Assembly (NCBI GenBank): GCA_029931535.1 | Contig: JAQPZY010001665.1 | Location: 212,501-276,500 of the forward strand | Reading direction: 5' to 3' | Source of the DNA: Margaritifera margaritifera | Taxonomy: Eukaryota > Mollusca > Bivalvia > Unionida > Margaritiferidae | DNA: 64,000 nt | Shown: positions 33,757-45,964 of the stretch, piece after piece | Layout of the letters: every line of letters begins with the position of its first letter | Position numbering within the stretch: the first letter of the stretch is position 1 | The notes under the pieces: generated by a model | Database searches by the model: none | The model's input: the letters and a program-made list of their open reading frames with translations, nothing else | What the model was told of the DNA's origin: nothing | Program-made: the position numbers and the translations under genes

Positions 33757-34551
33757 CTAGAGTTCGACAGTGGCCTTCCTTCGATACGTGGCCAATTTTT
33801 GAGCCGTGACGCCGGGACCGTATAATATGGCGATGTTTTCGATGATGACGTTAGTTTCCTTTACTACCGCTTGCAAGCGGTACAGTTGGCACCTTTGCAG
33901 CAGAAGGTTGTTGTTGAATAACAGCATCACTGTTAGCATGCTGGTGATACGCGTAAATTTGAGCTAGAACCAAGGCCGCAATAACGAGGTTGGTTAAAGA
34001 TTCTAGGGCGTCTATAGCGAAACAACCAGTACATATTGTTATATGGATATGCTTTAGTATTAATTTTTGACTCCAATTTATAACATCACGACTCTCTATA
34101 AGGAAGCGTCATATGGCGGAGGAGCGCTTGGGATAGATCTCTTGAGCATTGTAAGTAGTTTGTCGTTCCAATGGTCTGGTCGTTTTTTTTCCGCATCAAA
34201 CCTAAAGATGGAGAAGATCTGCTGCCTGAGATATAGCTGATGGTTTAGGGCAATGAGCGTGATGCGGACCTGTTCGGTCGCCAAGTTAAAGTCCGCAGTC
34301 ATTCCAGGCATAAAAGCCTGTAGGCAACATATGGTCTCGAACGCTTACGCCGTAACTTGTGGTCGCGCACCATATGGCAACATTTGCTTGATTTTGCCAG
34401 AACGACATTTCATGACGAGCATCTCTGAGCCCCAGTGGTTATAAACCTTTTCGGTTTTGATGTGAGGCAGAACATATTTTTCAACAAGTCCAGAACATTT
34501 ATCATTCCTAAACGACGCGTCATCCCTCACGTACAGGTCTAGGTTGAGCAA
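33757..34551 (-). pseudogene. Broken frames of the Polinton-type element, unknown product
   Basis: Three successive - strand frames (34551-34345, 34311-34096, 33939-33757) with protein-like composition, for example SGLVEKYVLPHIKTEKVYNH and ADFNLATEQVRITLIALNHQ. The first two appear to be one protein split by a frameshift near 34330. The second ends in a PPPY motif. They follow the polymerase remnant in the same direction. They could be structural genes of the element, but I cannot assign them. Confidence 0.35.
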
Positions 34552-34566
34552 TAGTTGGCGAATCTG

Positions 34567-34570
<4 letters not shown>

Positions 34571-34654
<84 letters not shown>
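34571..34654. repeat. (CT)n microsatellite
   Basis: About 42 CT units, followed by a short CA tract. It interrupts the region between the polymerase and the downstream frames. Confidence 0.97.
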
Positions 34655-34665
<11 letters not shown>

Positions 34666-34859
34666 TATAGTTAAAGACGCCTCCGATGCATTCTTGTGCA
34701 GGTACCGCTGATGGTTCCAACTTTGGTACCACTAACGATTCTGACATCAGGTTCTCCTGTCGTACTAATCGTTTGTTTGACTGTGCCTCTTCTCAATATG
34801 CCTATGTGGTCTCTTGGGGTGTTGACTCTGGATGATAGGTTTGGCATCCCAGGCTAGTC

Positions 34860-36320
34860 ATCTTTCGGGTGATGGTGCTCTGCGCAGAAACTTCGTTCGC
34901 GAAGAACTGCAGATTGTGCCTGAAGATACTCAGCTACCACCTAAGGGCGTCCTCACTCAAGGCTGAAAAGCTGGTTGAGATACTCCGCCAAGGCGTATTG
35001 TTTTTTATTTCTTTTACGGTGGGGTTGTATCCATATTCCCGCGTTACGATTCCGTCTGGGGCGATCCGTTCGTTGGTGTCCAGCGGCGATGATGCAGTAG
35101 ACTCCCATCTTATGGTGATCGCTGCGGATTGGTGTCGTGGTGTGCCGAAACTCTATTTGCTCCTGCATGCACTCGAGGTAGAGGTTCTGCAGAAGATCAG
35201 TATTAACAACCGACTTGACCTTTTTGAACATCCTTTGCTATATACTTCTTCTCTGCTCTACGAGATTCCTGTTGTGCTTTTTGATTGTCTCCTGGTATGG
35301 ACCCAACGCTGATTTCCAGCGCACGATCCTAATGCTGTACTTCTTCGGGCCGAGTCCGCCAAATTCAACGTTCGGAGTGCCGTTGCAGTCATTCTTTAAT
35401 TTTCCGGCCACCTTTTCATTTGCTGTGCTGAGCAACGGGTGGTCGGCCGGGTAGTTTCTGGTGTCGAATAGGTGGCCGTCTTCTGCCATGTCGCGGTAGA
35501 TGTTACGGGTCTCTACCTGTGTCAACAGGCTGTCCATGTTTGTGCCTGGCGCTGTACCTTGTCTCTGTAACGCGCTTTAATCTGACTATACCAAAAGTCA
35601 TACATTTGGAGCTTGATCAGGTGAAGGACCGACATTCCCGTTTAGATCGTGCGGATGAGTTTGAAGTTTGCCTTTGTGCTGTGAACCGCAACAAATTTGC
35701 CATCAAAGATTTTTCGTGACTTAGACGCTGGGTCAGTAATCAGTCTTGTCCTCTTTGCCTTCAGGTCTGACCAGTTTTACCCAGATCCGCTTCAAGAGAT
35801 TTTTCATGGTCTTAGCAAAGACAGAGTTATTCATGAGTTTGAAGAAATTCTTCTCAAACTCCAGCGTTGCCTTTGTTCTAAAGTCTTTGTCACTTACCCA
35901 TGCTAGAAAGTCTATGCCATCAAACCTTAGCTCGCGCATGTGATCTGTATACTTGCCTGGCCTCTCAGGGTTCAGAACCACTGGGTAGCGTGCTGATTGG
36001 ATGACCCACGCGAAGCAGTGATTGTCTGTTCTTCGTACACATTGACCACTGCCCTGGGCGGAATGCACTTCGGACTTGGTATGAAGCTTTGGCCACGAAA
36101 TGGCCTATACTGTGATACTGCGAGATCTAGAGCTATGCAGCAAATGAATGCCCATACAGACCCCTCGCGCAAGTAGTCTTCCATGTGTCGCAGTATTAGT
36201 GCATTTGCATCGTCGACTGCACGATTGTGTCTGGTCTTAGAAATATCGTTGCTTGGTTCCCAAAGTGGCCCGTCACATTGATTGCTTAATTTAGCTGGCC
36301 TCCCTGTTTTTCCAACTTTG
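34860..36320 (-). mobile_element. Polinton-type family-B DNA polymerase remnant #2
   Basis: A different polymerase lineage from the one at 18.6-22.5 kb. In - strand order: HMEDYLREGSVWAF (36184), then RAVVNVYEE and, in another frame, DNHCFAWVIQSARYPVV with FDGIDFLAWVSD (36068-35900), the leader region of these proteins. It is joined directly to FEKNFFKLMNNSVFAKTM (about 35820), a palm segment. After a gap of broken frames follows the motif C region reading TNMDSLL (35543) and LFDTRNYPADHPLLSTANEK with KKYSIRI (to 35300), and a C-terminal tail ending IRSDHHKMGVY (about 35120). The exonuclease and most of the catalytic core are deleted, several frameshifts are present, and the first aspartate of motif C is asparagine. 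The element cannot replicate. Confidence 0.82.
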
Positions 36321-36359
36321 CTGAAAGTTGCTGCTCCCCACTTCGAACACGTATATATA

Positions 36360-36823
36360 TCAATGCCAGGTTTTGCTTCGCATTATGTATTTGGCAGTAG
36401 TTTCGGTTCTCTTAAATAAGTATACGTACGTTTGCGAAGGGCCTGACAGGAGGCCTGTCTTTTGAATCTCCTTGTCGATCCATTTTTCAATAAAATCATC
36501 GCAGACTTCCAAAGAAGGATTTAATGTCCATCGAGTGGAACACTTTGGTTCTGTTGGTGACATTCCCACAGTATTTCATCGTGGATTTATCACCATATGG
36601 TTCAAAAGTAATCTTATTGTTTTTCAGGGGTGACCACTCTCTGGTGACTCATCATCATCATCAATGGCAACATCTTCATCGTCTTCGTCTCTAACTCTTT
36701 GCCAGTGAATCTCTCTTCTTGCTCGTTCCAGACTTGCACTAACTGAAATTGCATGTCGCGCTTTAGTTCGTTATATATCTCGGCTACGAGTTGGCTTTGT
36801 TCAGCGAAAGGCGATCCTTCCAA
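36360..36823 (-). pseudogene. Upstream frames of the Polinton-type element
   Basis: Two - strand frames (36823-36614: SQLVAEIYNELKRDMQFQLV; 36569-36360) precede the polymerase remnant. The first looks like a helical N-terminal segment followed by a Met-rich low-complexity tail. Family not recognised. Positions 36824-37260 contain a (CA)n tract at 37077-37100 and C-rich sequence but no gene. Confidence 0.3.
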
Positions 36824-37305
36824 AGTTGCCGCAGGTTACAAAGAATCCATGAAATTACATCCACATAAGATTTTCAAAGACTGGTTTACAACAACTAGCA
36901 GAGCATTCCAAACGTCTTTAAGCCAAGAATCCCCAAGATATTTCTTCGCGGTCTCGTAATCATGTCGTTGAAGGATTTGTTCTAATGACTCCATGTGCTA
37001 CTGCATCTTGATACCGGTCTTAATTATCTACTACACCCATATATCTCTAATTAAAAATCATGCCACCCCCCCACCACACACACACACACACACACACACA
37101 AAATAGGGTAAGGAGCTTTTCCGCCCACCCCCCACTACTAAAAATAATGAGGACTGTGTACAGCGCCTAATCTTTAGAAGCTCTAAATAGATAACACATA
37201 AAAACATATATAAAGACATGATTAGAAAAACAAACACCATGAAATTAGAAAGCAAAAACATACTGAAAATAATTCAGGTAAGGAAACAAAAATAAGTCTT
37301 TAAGT

Positions 37306-38838
37306 CTATTCTTGCAGTCGAAATAGATGACTTTTAAGAGCACTCTTGAATGCGATCACTGTGTTTTTGTGTCTAAGTTCAGTGGGCAATTCGTTCCACG
37401 TTGCTGGGCCCTGGTATGCAAAAGAACGTTGTCCGTATGAATTCGTTTTGATAGTGGGAATAATGAGAATACGAGTGTCGGAACAGGAGCGTAAGTATCT
37501 TACTGGGGTGTTCACATGGGTGAGGTCATATACGTATTTTGGACTGGAGCCAGTCAACGAAATGTAGCATAGAAAACACATGTTGTGTTTGATTCTAGAT
37601 CAAATGGGTAGCCAGTGTAGGGTACAGAGCAGGGGGAAGGTGTGTTCGGTTCTTGGTACTCTAGGGATGAGGCGAGCAGCTGTGTTTTTAACTTTTTGAA
37701 GTTTCTGTGGTAGATACTGAGATGAACCAGATATAAGTTAATTACAATAGTCCAGTATTTAAAGTTCTAAGGAACACACAAGTGTCTTAGTGGCATTAAC
37801 TAACAGAAAATTGCGAATGGATCTGATGAGTCTCAGCTCCAGATATTCAGCCTTGCATATGTTCATGACATGTTGGTGTAATGAGGGAGTACTGTCGAGA
37901 CTAACACCTAGGTTACTTACTGACTGTGTGAATTTAATGTTGGTGTTGCTGATACTTATTGTTTGAGGTAAAGGATGTGGATAAGAAAGTCTTTGTGTTG
38001 TGATCAGAATGGCTTCAGATTTATCATCATTCATCTGCAGCTTGTGACATATCATCCCTGACTTCACATCGGAAATGCACCTCTCTACGCCTTGGATGGT
38101 AGCATCAACTTCAGTTGAGTGGCTAGATTTGTATATTTGGGTGTCATCAGCGTACAATTGGTGAGACACCGGATGACGATCTATGACACTTGAGAATGGC
38201 TGAGTGTATAGAATAAAGAGAACTGGTCCAAGAGCAGAACCCTGTGGAACACCAAAACAAAGATCAACTGGGCTGGAATGTTTTCTATATACGGACACAA
38301 TTTGTGTCCTATTGACTAAATAGGACTTGAACCATAGTAAGGCTGTATCGCGAATACCAAATACATGCTTGAGACGGTGACGTAACATATGATGGTCTAT
38401 TGTGTCAAATGCTGCAGACAAGTCAAGGACCGTGAGGACTGTAATCTTTCCACTATCCAAAAGCAGACATAAGGTCGTTAGCTACTTTCAGAAGGGCAGT
38501 TTCGGCAGTGTGGCGAGGGCAATATGCAGACTGTACATTGCTAAAAAGACTATTCGAATTCAGATGAGATACAAGCTGGGATAGAACAACGTTTTCTCTG
38601 ATTTTGTTTACATAAATGGGAGGTTAGAAATTGGGCGGTAGTTCTTTGAATCGTTATGGTCAAGCGTCGGTTTCTTCAACAGAGGCTTTACAATTGCAGT
38701 TTTGAGGGGCCCAAATGTAGGAACCAGTTTTCGCCTGTTTTGGGCATATTCCTGAAGAGGGAGGCTACAAACAGGTTTTTGCCGGTACGTGGGTAGCCCC
38801 AAAGTTTGGTAGCCGCGGCCAAAAATGACCTCTGGCAC
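37306..38838 (-). mobile_element. CR1/L2-like LINE reverse transcriptase, 5'-truncated
   Basis: A non-LTR retrotransposon fragment. From 38838: IVKPLLKKPTLDHNDSKNYR and PISNLPF (finger region); HTAETALLKVANDL (about 38500, one frameshift near 38460); then an intact 233-codon stretch 38460-37759 with LDLSAAFDTIDHHML, GVPQGSALGPVLFILYT and the catalytic QLYADDTQIY; then after a further shift a C-terminal segment with FAYQGPATWNELPTELR (37581-37306). The A-F-D-T-I-D-H and Y-A-D-D boxes are intact. There is no endonuclease domain. It is nested within the inverted-repeat element and lies on the same strand as its polymerase. Confidence 0.9.
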
Positions 38839-38974
38839 CCCCTTTCACCACCACTTCTGAGGGGTGTGGGCTATGAAGGTGGGGGAGCTTTTTGGCTCCT
38901 ACTTCATGATAGGTGAAACCGTGATAGGTCTGACAAAAAGTGCGCCAGGGGAAAGCCACCCTTTACATCTGGGG

Positions 38975-39080
38975 AATAGGAACGATGCTGGGAAATGGAA
39001 ACGAGGAAGATTTTTGACTAGTTTTGGTCGGTTTTGGCGTATCCCTAAGGCAGGTGAGTTTAAAATTGTCTTTTAAATCT
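38975..39080. repeat. Right inverted repeat of the 6.6-kb element
   Basis: Inverted partner of 32503-32615, ending GGCAGGTGAGTTTAAAATTG and TCTTTTAAATCT. The segment just inside it (38765-38974) is GC-richer than its surroundings, reads open on both strands for 60-70 codons, and may be the subterminal part of the element. Confidence 0.62.
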
Positions 39081-41100
39081 ACTATGTTCATTACAGTTTA
39101 TAAACTGTGGGTTGTCTGATTATATTAAGACTATGGAAACCTTAAATCACCGTGAAATAGTTTAATTTTTATCATTTAGAGAATGAACAATGAAACGTTT
39201 GTGAATTATATAATATAAATGCAGATAGCCAAAAGACATGCATACAGCAGGTCCCATGAATCGATAATTTGTCATTCTTATTATCCACAATGGAATGGTA
39301 AATGTATACACAGATCAATTTTCGTACGGAAACTGAAACGACACATTACCAAAATGAGGTAAAAACTAAGAGGTGACGATACACAAGTGTAATTAGTACA
39401 AACTTTATTGTTTAATTATACAGAACGATTTGTTGTACATGAGTAACTATCCTGCCGCTACATTTGTTTTAAACGGTGAAAATATTTGCACCTATGAAAT
39501 CAAACTAATTTGTCATTACCTTGTTATCAGTTACAGCTAATTTTCTGTGTATAGTGTTGTCTTTAAAGAACTTTATTGCTGTAGCTGTAAATATAAGATA
39601 CAAAAATTATTTATACTTATAATGTAGTGCACAACTCCACGACATCCAAGTGGATTCCGCTAAGAAAGGAAACTGTATTTCTATGCATACTGGAGACATT
39701 TTGTTTTCTTTGTAATTATGAGAGGCTGTTGATTCAAGTACAAGAAATTTGGCTGGAAATTCGCAATAAATTAGAAAATAAATAAATTAGAAAATAAATA
39801 AACACCTTCATCAAGCTCATACAACCAAGGTCCTGTAAAGTCCTGTGAGTAATATTTGTACAAGTTAATTGTATATTAGTATTATAAACACGTAACTTTA
39901 AGCACACTTAAGGATTTGTGTCAGCGTCTAGTCCTCGTATTCTCGAAAAAAACATTGGAGTATAATTACTGAAAATAAATGTTGTTTATTTATTGGGAAT
40001 CAGCGTAAAGTAAATCCTGAAGGATTTATAAGTCGAGCTTTATTCTGGTCAGAGTTATTGAACTTTAGGCATGAACTACACATTTATGCTAAACATTTTT
40101 CAAGACTACGATGTCCGGCCTGGAGTTTCTGAATACTCAAATTTAACTCAGATGTTGACGTTTAATTACCTAATGTTGGAGCACTAACAAATGAGACAAA
40201 AATACTTTTATTAATTAAAAAATAATAATTAATAATAATAATTCGTATTAATAATAATAATTATTATAATTAATAAATCATAACAGAATTTCGAGCTGAA
40301 ACTGAGTTTGTGTATTAGAATGTCTGGTTCAGAAAGACTCTGTTACAGTTACAAACAGAACTGAGCTGAATCAAACAATACGTGATCCTTGTAATGACAA
40401 ACATGTCCACACTGCATTCATCTTTACATGTATGGTGTCCATAATGCATAAATTGCGTCAAAAGAGTATATTTCACTTTGTTTACACTCTGATTAGTGCA
40501 ATGCCATCAGTGTAAGTTCTCACGATGAATCGTAGCGACCATGGCGGTCTTTGGCGCCCAAAACCATTTATGCAATTTTTGAATGTTCAGATTGATGTCA
40601 GGTCAATTATTTTAGGAACCTTTTCGTCATCCAGTGCAGCAACGCAATGAAAATACTAATGTTGTTCTGACGCTCCCATATTTCATGTTGTAAACCGCGT
40701 TATTCTGCGACATGAAGAAATATATATTTCATATAATACGTAAATACTATTTTAACAATGCAGGGATTTGAAAGTGTATTTTTGCCGAGTAATTGCCGTA
40801 AACACTACATGACGTCACATCTCTTACCGTGCTAGTTGTTAAGTATACAAGTGAATCTTCATTTGGTGGTGATTCAAATTTTATCTTTACGTACAAGATG
40901 CACTGAGTTACTTTGGGAAAAGAAGGCATTTAACATCTGTTACAACGTAGAAAAGTATTCTATCATTAAATAAAGAATTCAATTATGTCGTATTTTTGTG
41001 AAGTATTGGTGCGAAAAAGCAACATAAATATCTTATATATGTATTTTCACGGCAGGAGAAAATATCATGCAGTTTAATAAGACTAATTAGTATCGATTCC
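39081..41100. other. Unassigned AT-rich DNA
   Basis: No exon, transposon domain or tandem repeat recognised, apart from an interspersed AATAAT-rich stretch at 40217-40275 and short direct repeats (AATTAGAAAATAAATAAA) near 39768-39800. Confidence 0.55.
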
Positions 41101-41104
41101 GATC

Positions 41105-41275
41105 GACTGTAGAGTTTGTATCTGCCACACCGGGGCAAAGCACTCAACATTTCTACAGCAGTAACAGTGCGCCCATAATGTACAGTGTTTCAATATATAG
41201 CCAAAACAAATAAACTGCTCAGCGAGTCGCTTTCTGGAACGGCGAATATGCATACATGCAGATCCTTACCTGTTC
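41105..41275. repeat. Dispersed repeat, copy 1
   Basis: Resembles 44340-44590. Shared words are TTTGTATCTGCCAC, GGCAAA..A, AGCAGTA and AATATGCATACATGCAGATC, in the same order and at similar spacing. No coding potential. Confidence 0.55.
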
Positions 41276-41386
41276 CAGTCCTAGCCAGACGCATCGGGGT
41301 CGACTGCTCTGGTGTGTTCTTGGGCAAGGAACTTTACTTCCATTGCTTCAGCATTAAATAGTTCTGTATGTGCTGATGTGCCATTG

Positions 41387-41428
<42 letters not shown>

Positions 41429-41445
41429 ACATCAATCAACCAACC
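41270..41445 (+). mobile_element. SINE with (TCAA)n tail
   Basis: Body CATCGGGGTCGACTGCTCTG, then TCTTGGGCAAGGAACTTTAC and GCATTAAATAGTTCTG, ending in a tail of about twelve TCAA units. A retroposon tail of short repeats fits LINE-driven insertion. The tRNA head is truncated. Confidence 0.78.
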
Positions 41446-41560
41446 AACAAATCAATCAATAAGTTATTTTAAACATAGGGACGTGTCGTTTATTATTATC
41501 AGTTGTAAGTTTAGAGATTCATATTTTCTCTAAATTGTGCCATACTCATATAGCGAGTTT

Positions 41561-41583
41561 CAGAGAGAGAGAGAGAGAGAGAG
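41561..41583. repeat. (GA)n microsatellite
   Basis: About eleven GA units. 41584-44060 holds homopolymer runs (A at 41886, T at 41961, C/T at 42730-42752) and several frames with no recognisable domain; I call no gene there. Confidence 0.9.
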
Positions 41584-44071
41584 CAGGTCTGCAGGTCCTA
41601 AACTGAGTTTAAAACTGAGTTTCGACTTTTTTCCAATTATATGTCACCGTTTAAAAATAAAATATTTTGTAATTGGCTGACACAAAATCTCAAATCAAAC
41701 TCAAGTTTAAACGTGTAGCATCCAAAGCCCAGGCCCCAGCATTATAAAACCACTCAACCATACTTCTTCAAATTGAGATTTTTAATACGTTTCTTTAAGT
41801 TTTGTTGGCGATAATACAAATTTCACGTAACATTCAGCAGGTATTTAGGATTAAAACTTAGTCACAAAAACTTACATTTAGCGAAAAAAAAAAAAAAAAA
41901 TCTTGTTCTATCTTTGAAGACGACTTGAGAATTGTCTAAGACTGAAGGAGTATCTCAAGTCTTTTTTTTTTCAGAATACAATGATTACCAGAAATACAAA
42001 TTTAAAATTAAAGTTATTTTTATTTTTTCTATTAATTCTCCCTCTGAATAAAACAGCAATATTAATAGAAGTATTATTAGCAGAGGTAATGCAAAATCTC
42101 GATTTGAGGATAATGGCGAGAAATTTAATGAAACTGGAGCCAGGAGTCTTAAAGCTCACGACTGTAGTCGCTTGGGGTTGTAAAGATGTGTGATAAAGGC
42201 AGCCGCTGCTAAGTCCGATCGGAACAGAAAGAAATACGATAATATACAGAATTAAACTTTATTGGATTGAATAAATGCTATATAAAAATATTTATAAAAC
42301 AAAAGCGCATAAGAAAAGAAAAAGAAGACATTTCAGCAAATATACCATATTTACCCATGACTTCGCCCACGCCGGTAACTTTACACTTTGTTTTTTCAAT
42401 TGCAATTTTGTCGTATCGTCTCGTGTTGATGAAGTTTTCTTCAGACACACGTGTACATTCTGTACCAGTAACATGTTTGGACTTGTACTTGTGACCATGC
42501 TGGACCTGCTGGACCTGCTTTTCTGCTAAATCTGTAGTGGACAAAGCATTGATAAATATGCTACTACATATGTGTCGTACACAAAAATACATACATGTAT
42601 AATTCCGAGTTTGCACAAAGAACGATTCTGAAGCCGTCAGGCAGAGACATTATCATACAACATATTAAACGAGTTCTTTTCCCCGACTTGGAACAAAACA
42701 CAAATGCGGTTTAGTTTAGTATATATTGCAGCCCCCCCCCCCCTTTTTTTTTTGTTTGTTTTGGCATTAAAAGTATTTTAGCTATACGATGTGAATGAAT
42801 GTTTCAAAACAAACTGGAATTTATACAAGTTTGATTGAAGAATATCGACGCGCAGACGTTAGTCAAACAAACTAAGTAGTTCCAATCTGGGGGTGTGATA
42901 CGGAATTAAAGATTGAACATCCGTATCAAATGTCCGATCAACCATGTAAAATTAAATGGGTATGTAATAAATCTTGATACAGAGAATAAATGAACAAGGT
43001 AAAACTACAATCTAGCAATAAGTAGTGAGATATTGTATCTCCTCACCTGCTTCTTATCGAGCCGTAAAAAATTACGATGCGTAAACCACTCTAACGAGTT
43101 TCTAATGGGATGTTGCAATAAAAGGTTTTTACCAAATGAATCACCAATGGTCCAGAATTCTAAAACGTTGGACTTGCTTTCAAACACCGTTTATATGATT
43201 ATAGCTGGGTGTTTGCGGAAAATTATTAATAGGCAAAGAAGTGAGTCAGGACATATACCCATCTAATTACTTCTTAAATATTTGTGTAATGCATACTAGT
43301 CCTAAGTGTGGCATTACAACGAAGGAAGAAAGCGGGTGCAAGCTGTTTGAAATATTATTTATCAGTTTGGGTGAGCAAGATATGATGCCGGAAAAAAAAA
43401 ATGTCTAAGAATTATTGATCTTTCATGAAAATTGCAAGTTTCGAAAGAGTTGAATGGATTTGTATTAGCGTCCAATTCTTTAGCTGTAGAAGTCCGTCGT
43501 TACAATATTCATTTCAAAACAAGGCGTTGTGATTTTTTTTAAAAAAATCACTAACCTGAGACTGAGTATCATATCTTACTAGAATATTTGCAACTGCCAT
43601 CACGACTTGTACCCTATGCTGAAACTATAAATCCATTCAAGAATTATATATCAAACAATTGCTAAAATATTTTCTTTCATTTGAACTGGAATATTTTTGA
43701 AATTCTTCTTTCCTTCGTCCAACAAAATCAATTCACCCTGGAAGGGAATGGCACTCGTAATATAAAATTGCAGAGCAAAGAAAAGTCATTTGTAAGGCCG
43801 ATGGAATGAGAAAATACTTTTTCCAATTAAGTCGAGCTCTAGCCCTCAGAAATGCAGTTTGTGTTGTAAATCTCAATTCCATGTAACTCTGAGCTTTGAA
43901 GGGAGATCGCATTTATTCAGTATACAATGACAACCAAGAGTGTATTTGACTGTATGTGTGGATTTATGTGATGCCCAAAATACTTGTAGATGTCATCATT
44001 TCTAAAATTTTCACTTAAATGCGAGATTTTTCCGGATGCTATTGAGTCTGAGGTTGCACATTTTCTTCGCA

Positions 44072-44075
44072 TTAA

Positions 44076-44116
<41 letters not shown>
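44072..44116. repeat. (ATT)n microsatellite
   Basis: About fifteen ATT units. Confidence 0.95.
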
Positions 44117-44117
<1 letters not shown>

Positions 44118-44339
44118 TTACAAAATAGAAAGCAGTGCATTAAAACGTTATGTATTACATGCATATTAAGTACAACATTTCATAAAGACAGTCCATGTGA
44201 ACCATGGTATACATGTAATTTGCATCTAAATGAATGGTAATTATAGCATTCAGCTTATTGTTTTGAGTATCATCTGGACAATTTTATCATAACATATCGT
44301 ACACTGCTGATGTGACCAATACATTAGTAAACAACCGAT

Positions 44340-44590
44340 TTGGACTCAACACAGCATTTGTATCTGCCACTCCTAGGCAAAACATTATCTTCATCAAGCA
44401 GTAGTAGTGGGATCATATGCTATAGTATGTCCCAAATTAGGAGAAAGTTAGGTTGCATTGAGAGTTGCCTCGTATTGCAATAACCGCCAGTGCACTGTTC
44501 TTGCTCATTTCGATCAAAACTGCATTATTTTCCCATGTAAGTGGTAGTTTATCAGCAACAGCTAATATGCATACATGCAGATCATTCATT
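44340..44590. repeat. Dispersed repeat, copy 2
   Basis: Diverged partner of 41105-41275, sharing TTTGTATCTGCCAC, GCAGTAGTAGTG and AATATGCATACATGCAGATC. Confidence 0.55.
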
Positions 44591-44592
44591 TG

Positions 44593-44848
44593 TTTCAAAC
44601 TTGGACAAGAGTCACTTGTGATCAGCCGTGTTTTATCTTTTTAAAAGGCTGTACTCAAAAGGTGTGCGACAAACCTTGCCTAAATGTAAATTTCACTTTT
44701 GACAATTGCAACCACTGCTGCGCTCAATCTGAAACAATAGTGTTGCTCATGAATTATAAAGAAGGGACTTATTACCATAAATTTCCACGTTTGCCGTCAA
44801 GTGAAGCATTGATTCACCAGGCTCTGAAAAAAATTACAATGATATGTT
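44593..44848 (+). CDS. Possible Cys-rich exon, unknown product
   Basis: An open frame encoding about 85 residues with nine cysteines: CDQPCFIFLKGCTQKVCDKP, then NVNFTFDNCNHCC and HKFPRLPSSEALIHQALKK. Two C-D-x-P-C motifs and the spacing suggest an extracellular disulfide-bonded domain. It ends TGT TAG followed at once by GTAATA, so either this is a terminal exon or the stop has been acquired just before a donor site. No clear acceptor is visible. Its first residues overlap a dispersed repeat, which weakens the case. I do not recognise the family. Confidence 0.25.
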
Positions 44849-44849
44849 A

Positions 44850-45960
44850 GGTAATAAATATTTTTCATTTGAACAGAAGAGTAGCAAAATTAATCATTTA
44901 CTTTTTAAATTTAATAATGATCACTATGTTATGACATAGTCTGTTGAGGATAGACACAATTTGTCAAAATTTGAAAGGCATTGATACCTGGATATTTCCT
45001 TTCGAATTTGGTAAAATAAGCATCCTGTGGTTATTGAAAAAATAACAAAACACAAATTTCGAAGGTTTCTTGTTCTTCAGTAGTAATAAATAGTTTTCAA
45101 TAATCACTAATAGTGCTTTGTTTTTTTTTTTGTTTTTTTTTATATATAGTGGATAGAAAACGAAAGATCACTATGTCAGTATGCTTTGTCATTTCTTGTT
45201 AAAAATGTTCAGCACTTTTTGAGAATCCATTAGAGTTTTCCATTATAGATTAACATCATCTGTTAATAAAAGCAGAGCTTTTTGTGCAGAATTAATTTTT
45301 AGGTTTTAACATTTTTAATGACGGCATCAACATTTGAAATTTAGATGTACATAGTTTTTACAATTTTTAAAAGCTTCAATACCAAACTGATTTCTGTGAA
45401 ATTTGTTTTTAACAAAATCGTCTGGCAGTATTTGAGGAAAATTTTTTCAAGCTATTTTTATATATTCGAATGTTCAACCGAATTTGAAATGGATAAGAAT
45501 TTAGACAGATCTGAAATGCCTTGAGGGAAGAATGCTATGCCATGATGTGGTAGAAATGGCTTAGGATTCTTGAGAAATTGAAAATAAGAAATCTTGACGT
45601 ACAGACAACCACGATGCACATTGGACGATGCACAAAAGAATAAAAAGCCACACCGAAAGTCAAAATATTCTCACTATGAGGGGAGTCAAAATAGCAAGAT
45701 ATATTTGTGTGGGTGCGGATAAAATACAAATTTCAAATCCAAAGCTTATAATTGAAAGGATGTTAGAAAATAGATATAAGAGAAACAGATATTTAGTCTT
45801 AAGTTTCAGATAAAATTTAACACAGTATGCTATCGCTTACAGCAATGTAAGCATTTTTCCTTTACTTAAAATCCCATATCAATTTTATAATTCTATTGAC
45901 GCCATATTATTATTGGAATGTTCTCAATATTACTGTACAACATAATTGAATTGTTGCCTT
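44850..45960. other. Unassigned AT-rich DNA
   Basis: No exon or repeat recognised. Overlapping frames on both strands at 45535-45813 have no domain. Confidence 0.5.
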
Positions 45961-45964
45961 TTAA

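Noticed and set aside
34520..34747. - strand frame with a long Arg-Glu repeat
   Set aside because: The repeat is the (CT)n microsatellite read on the other strand; the same holds for frames over 524-608, 8688-8724, 13745-13828, 22725-22836 and 30927-31026.
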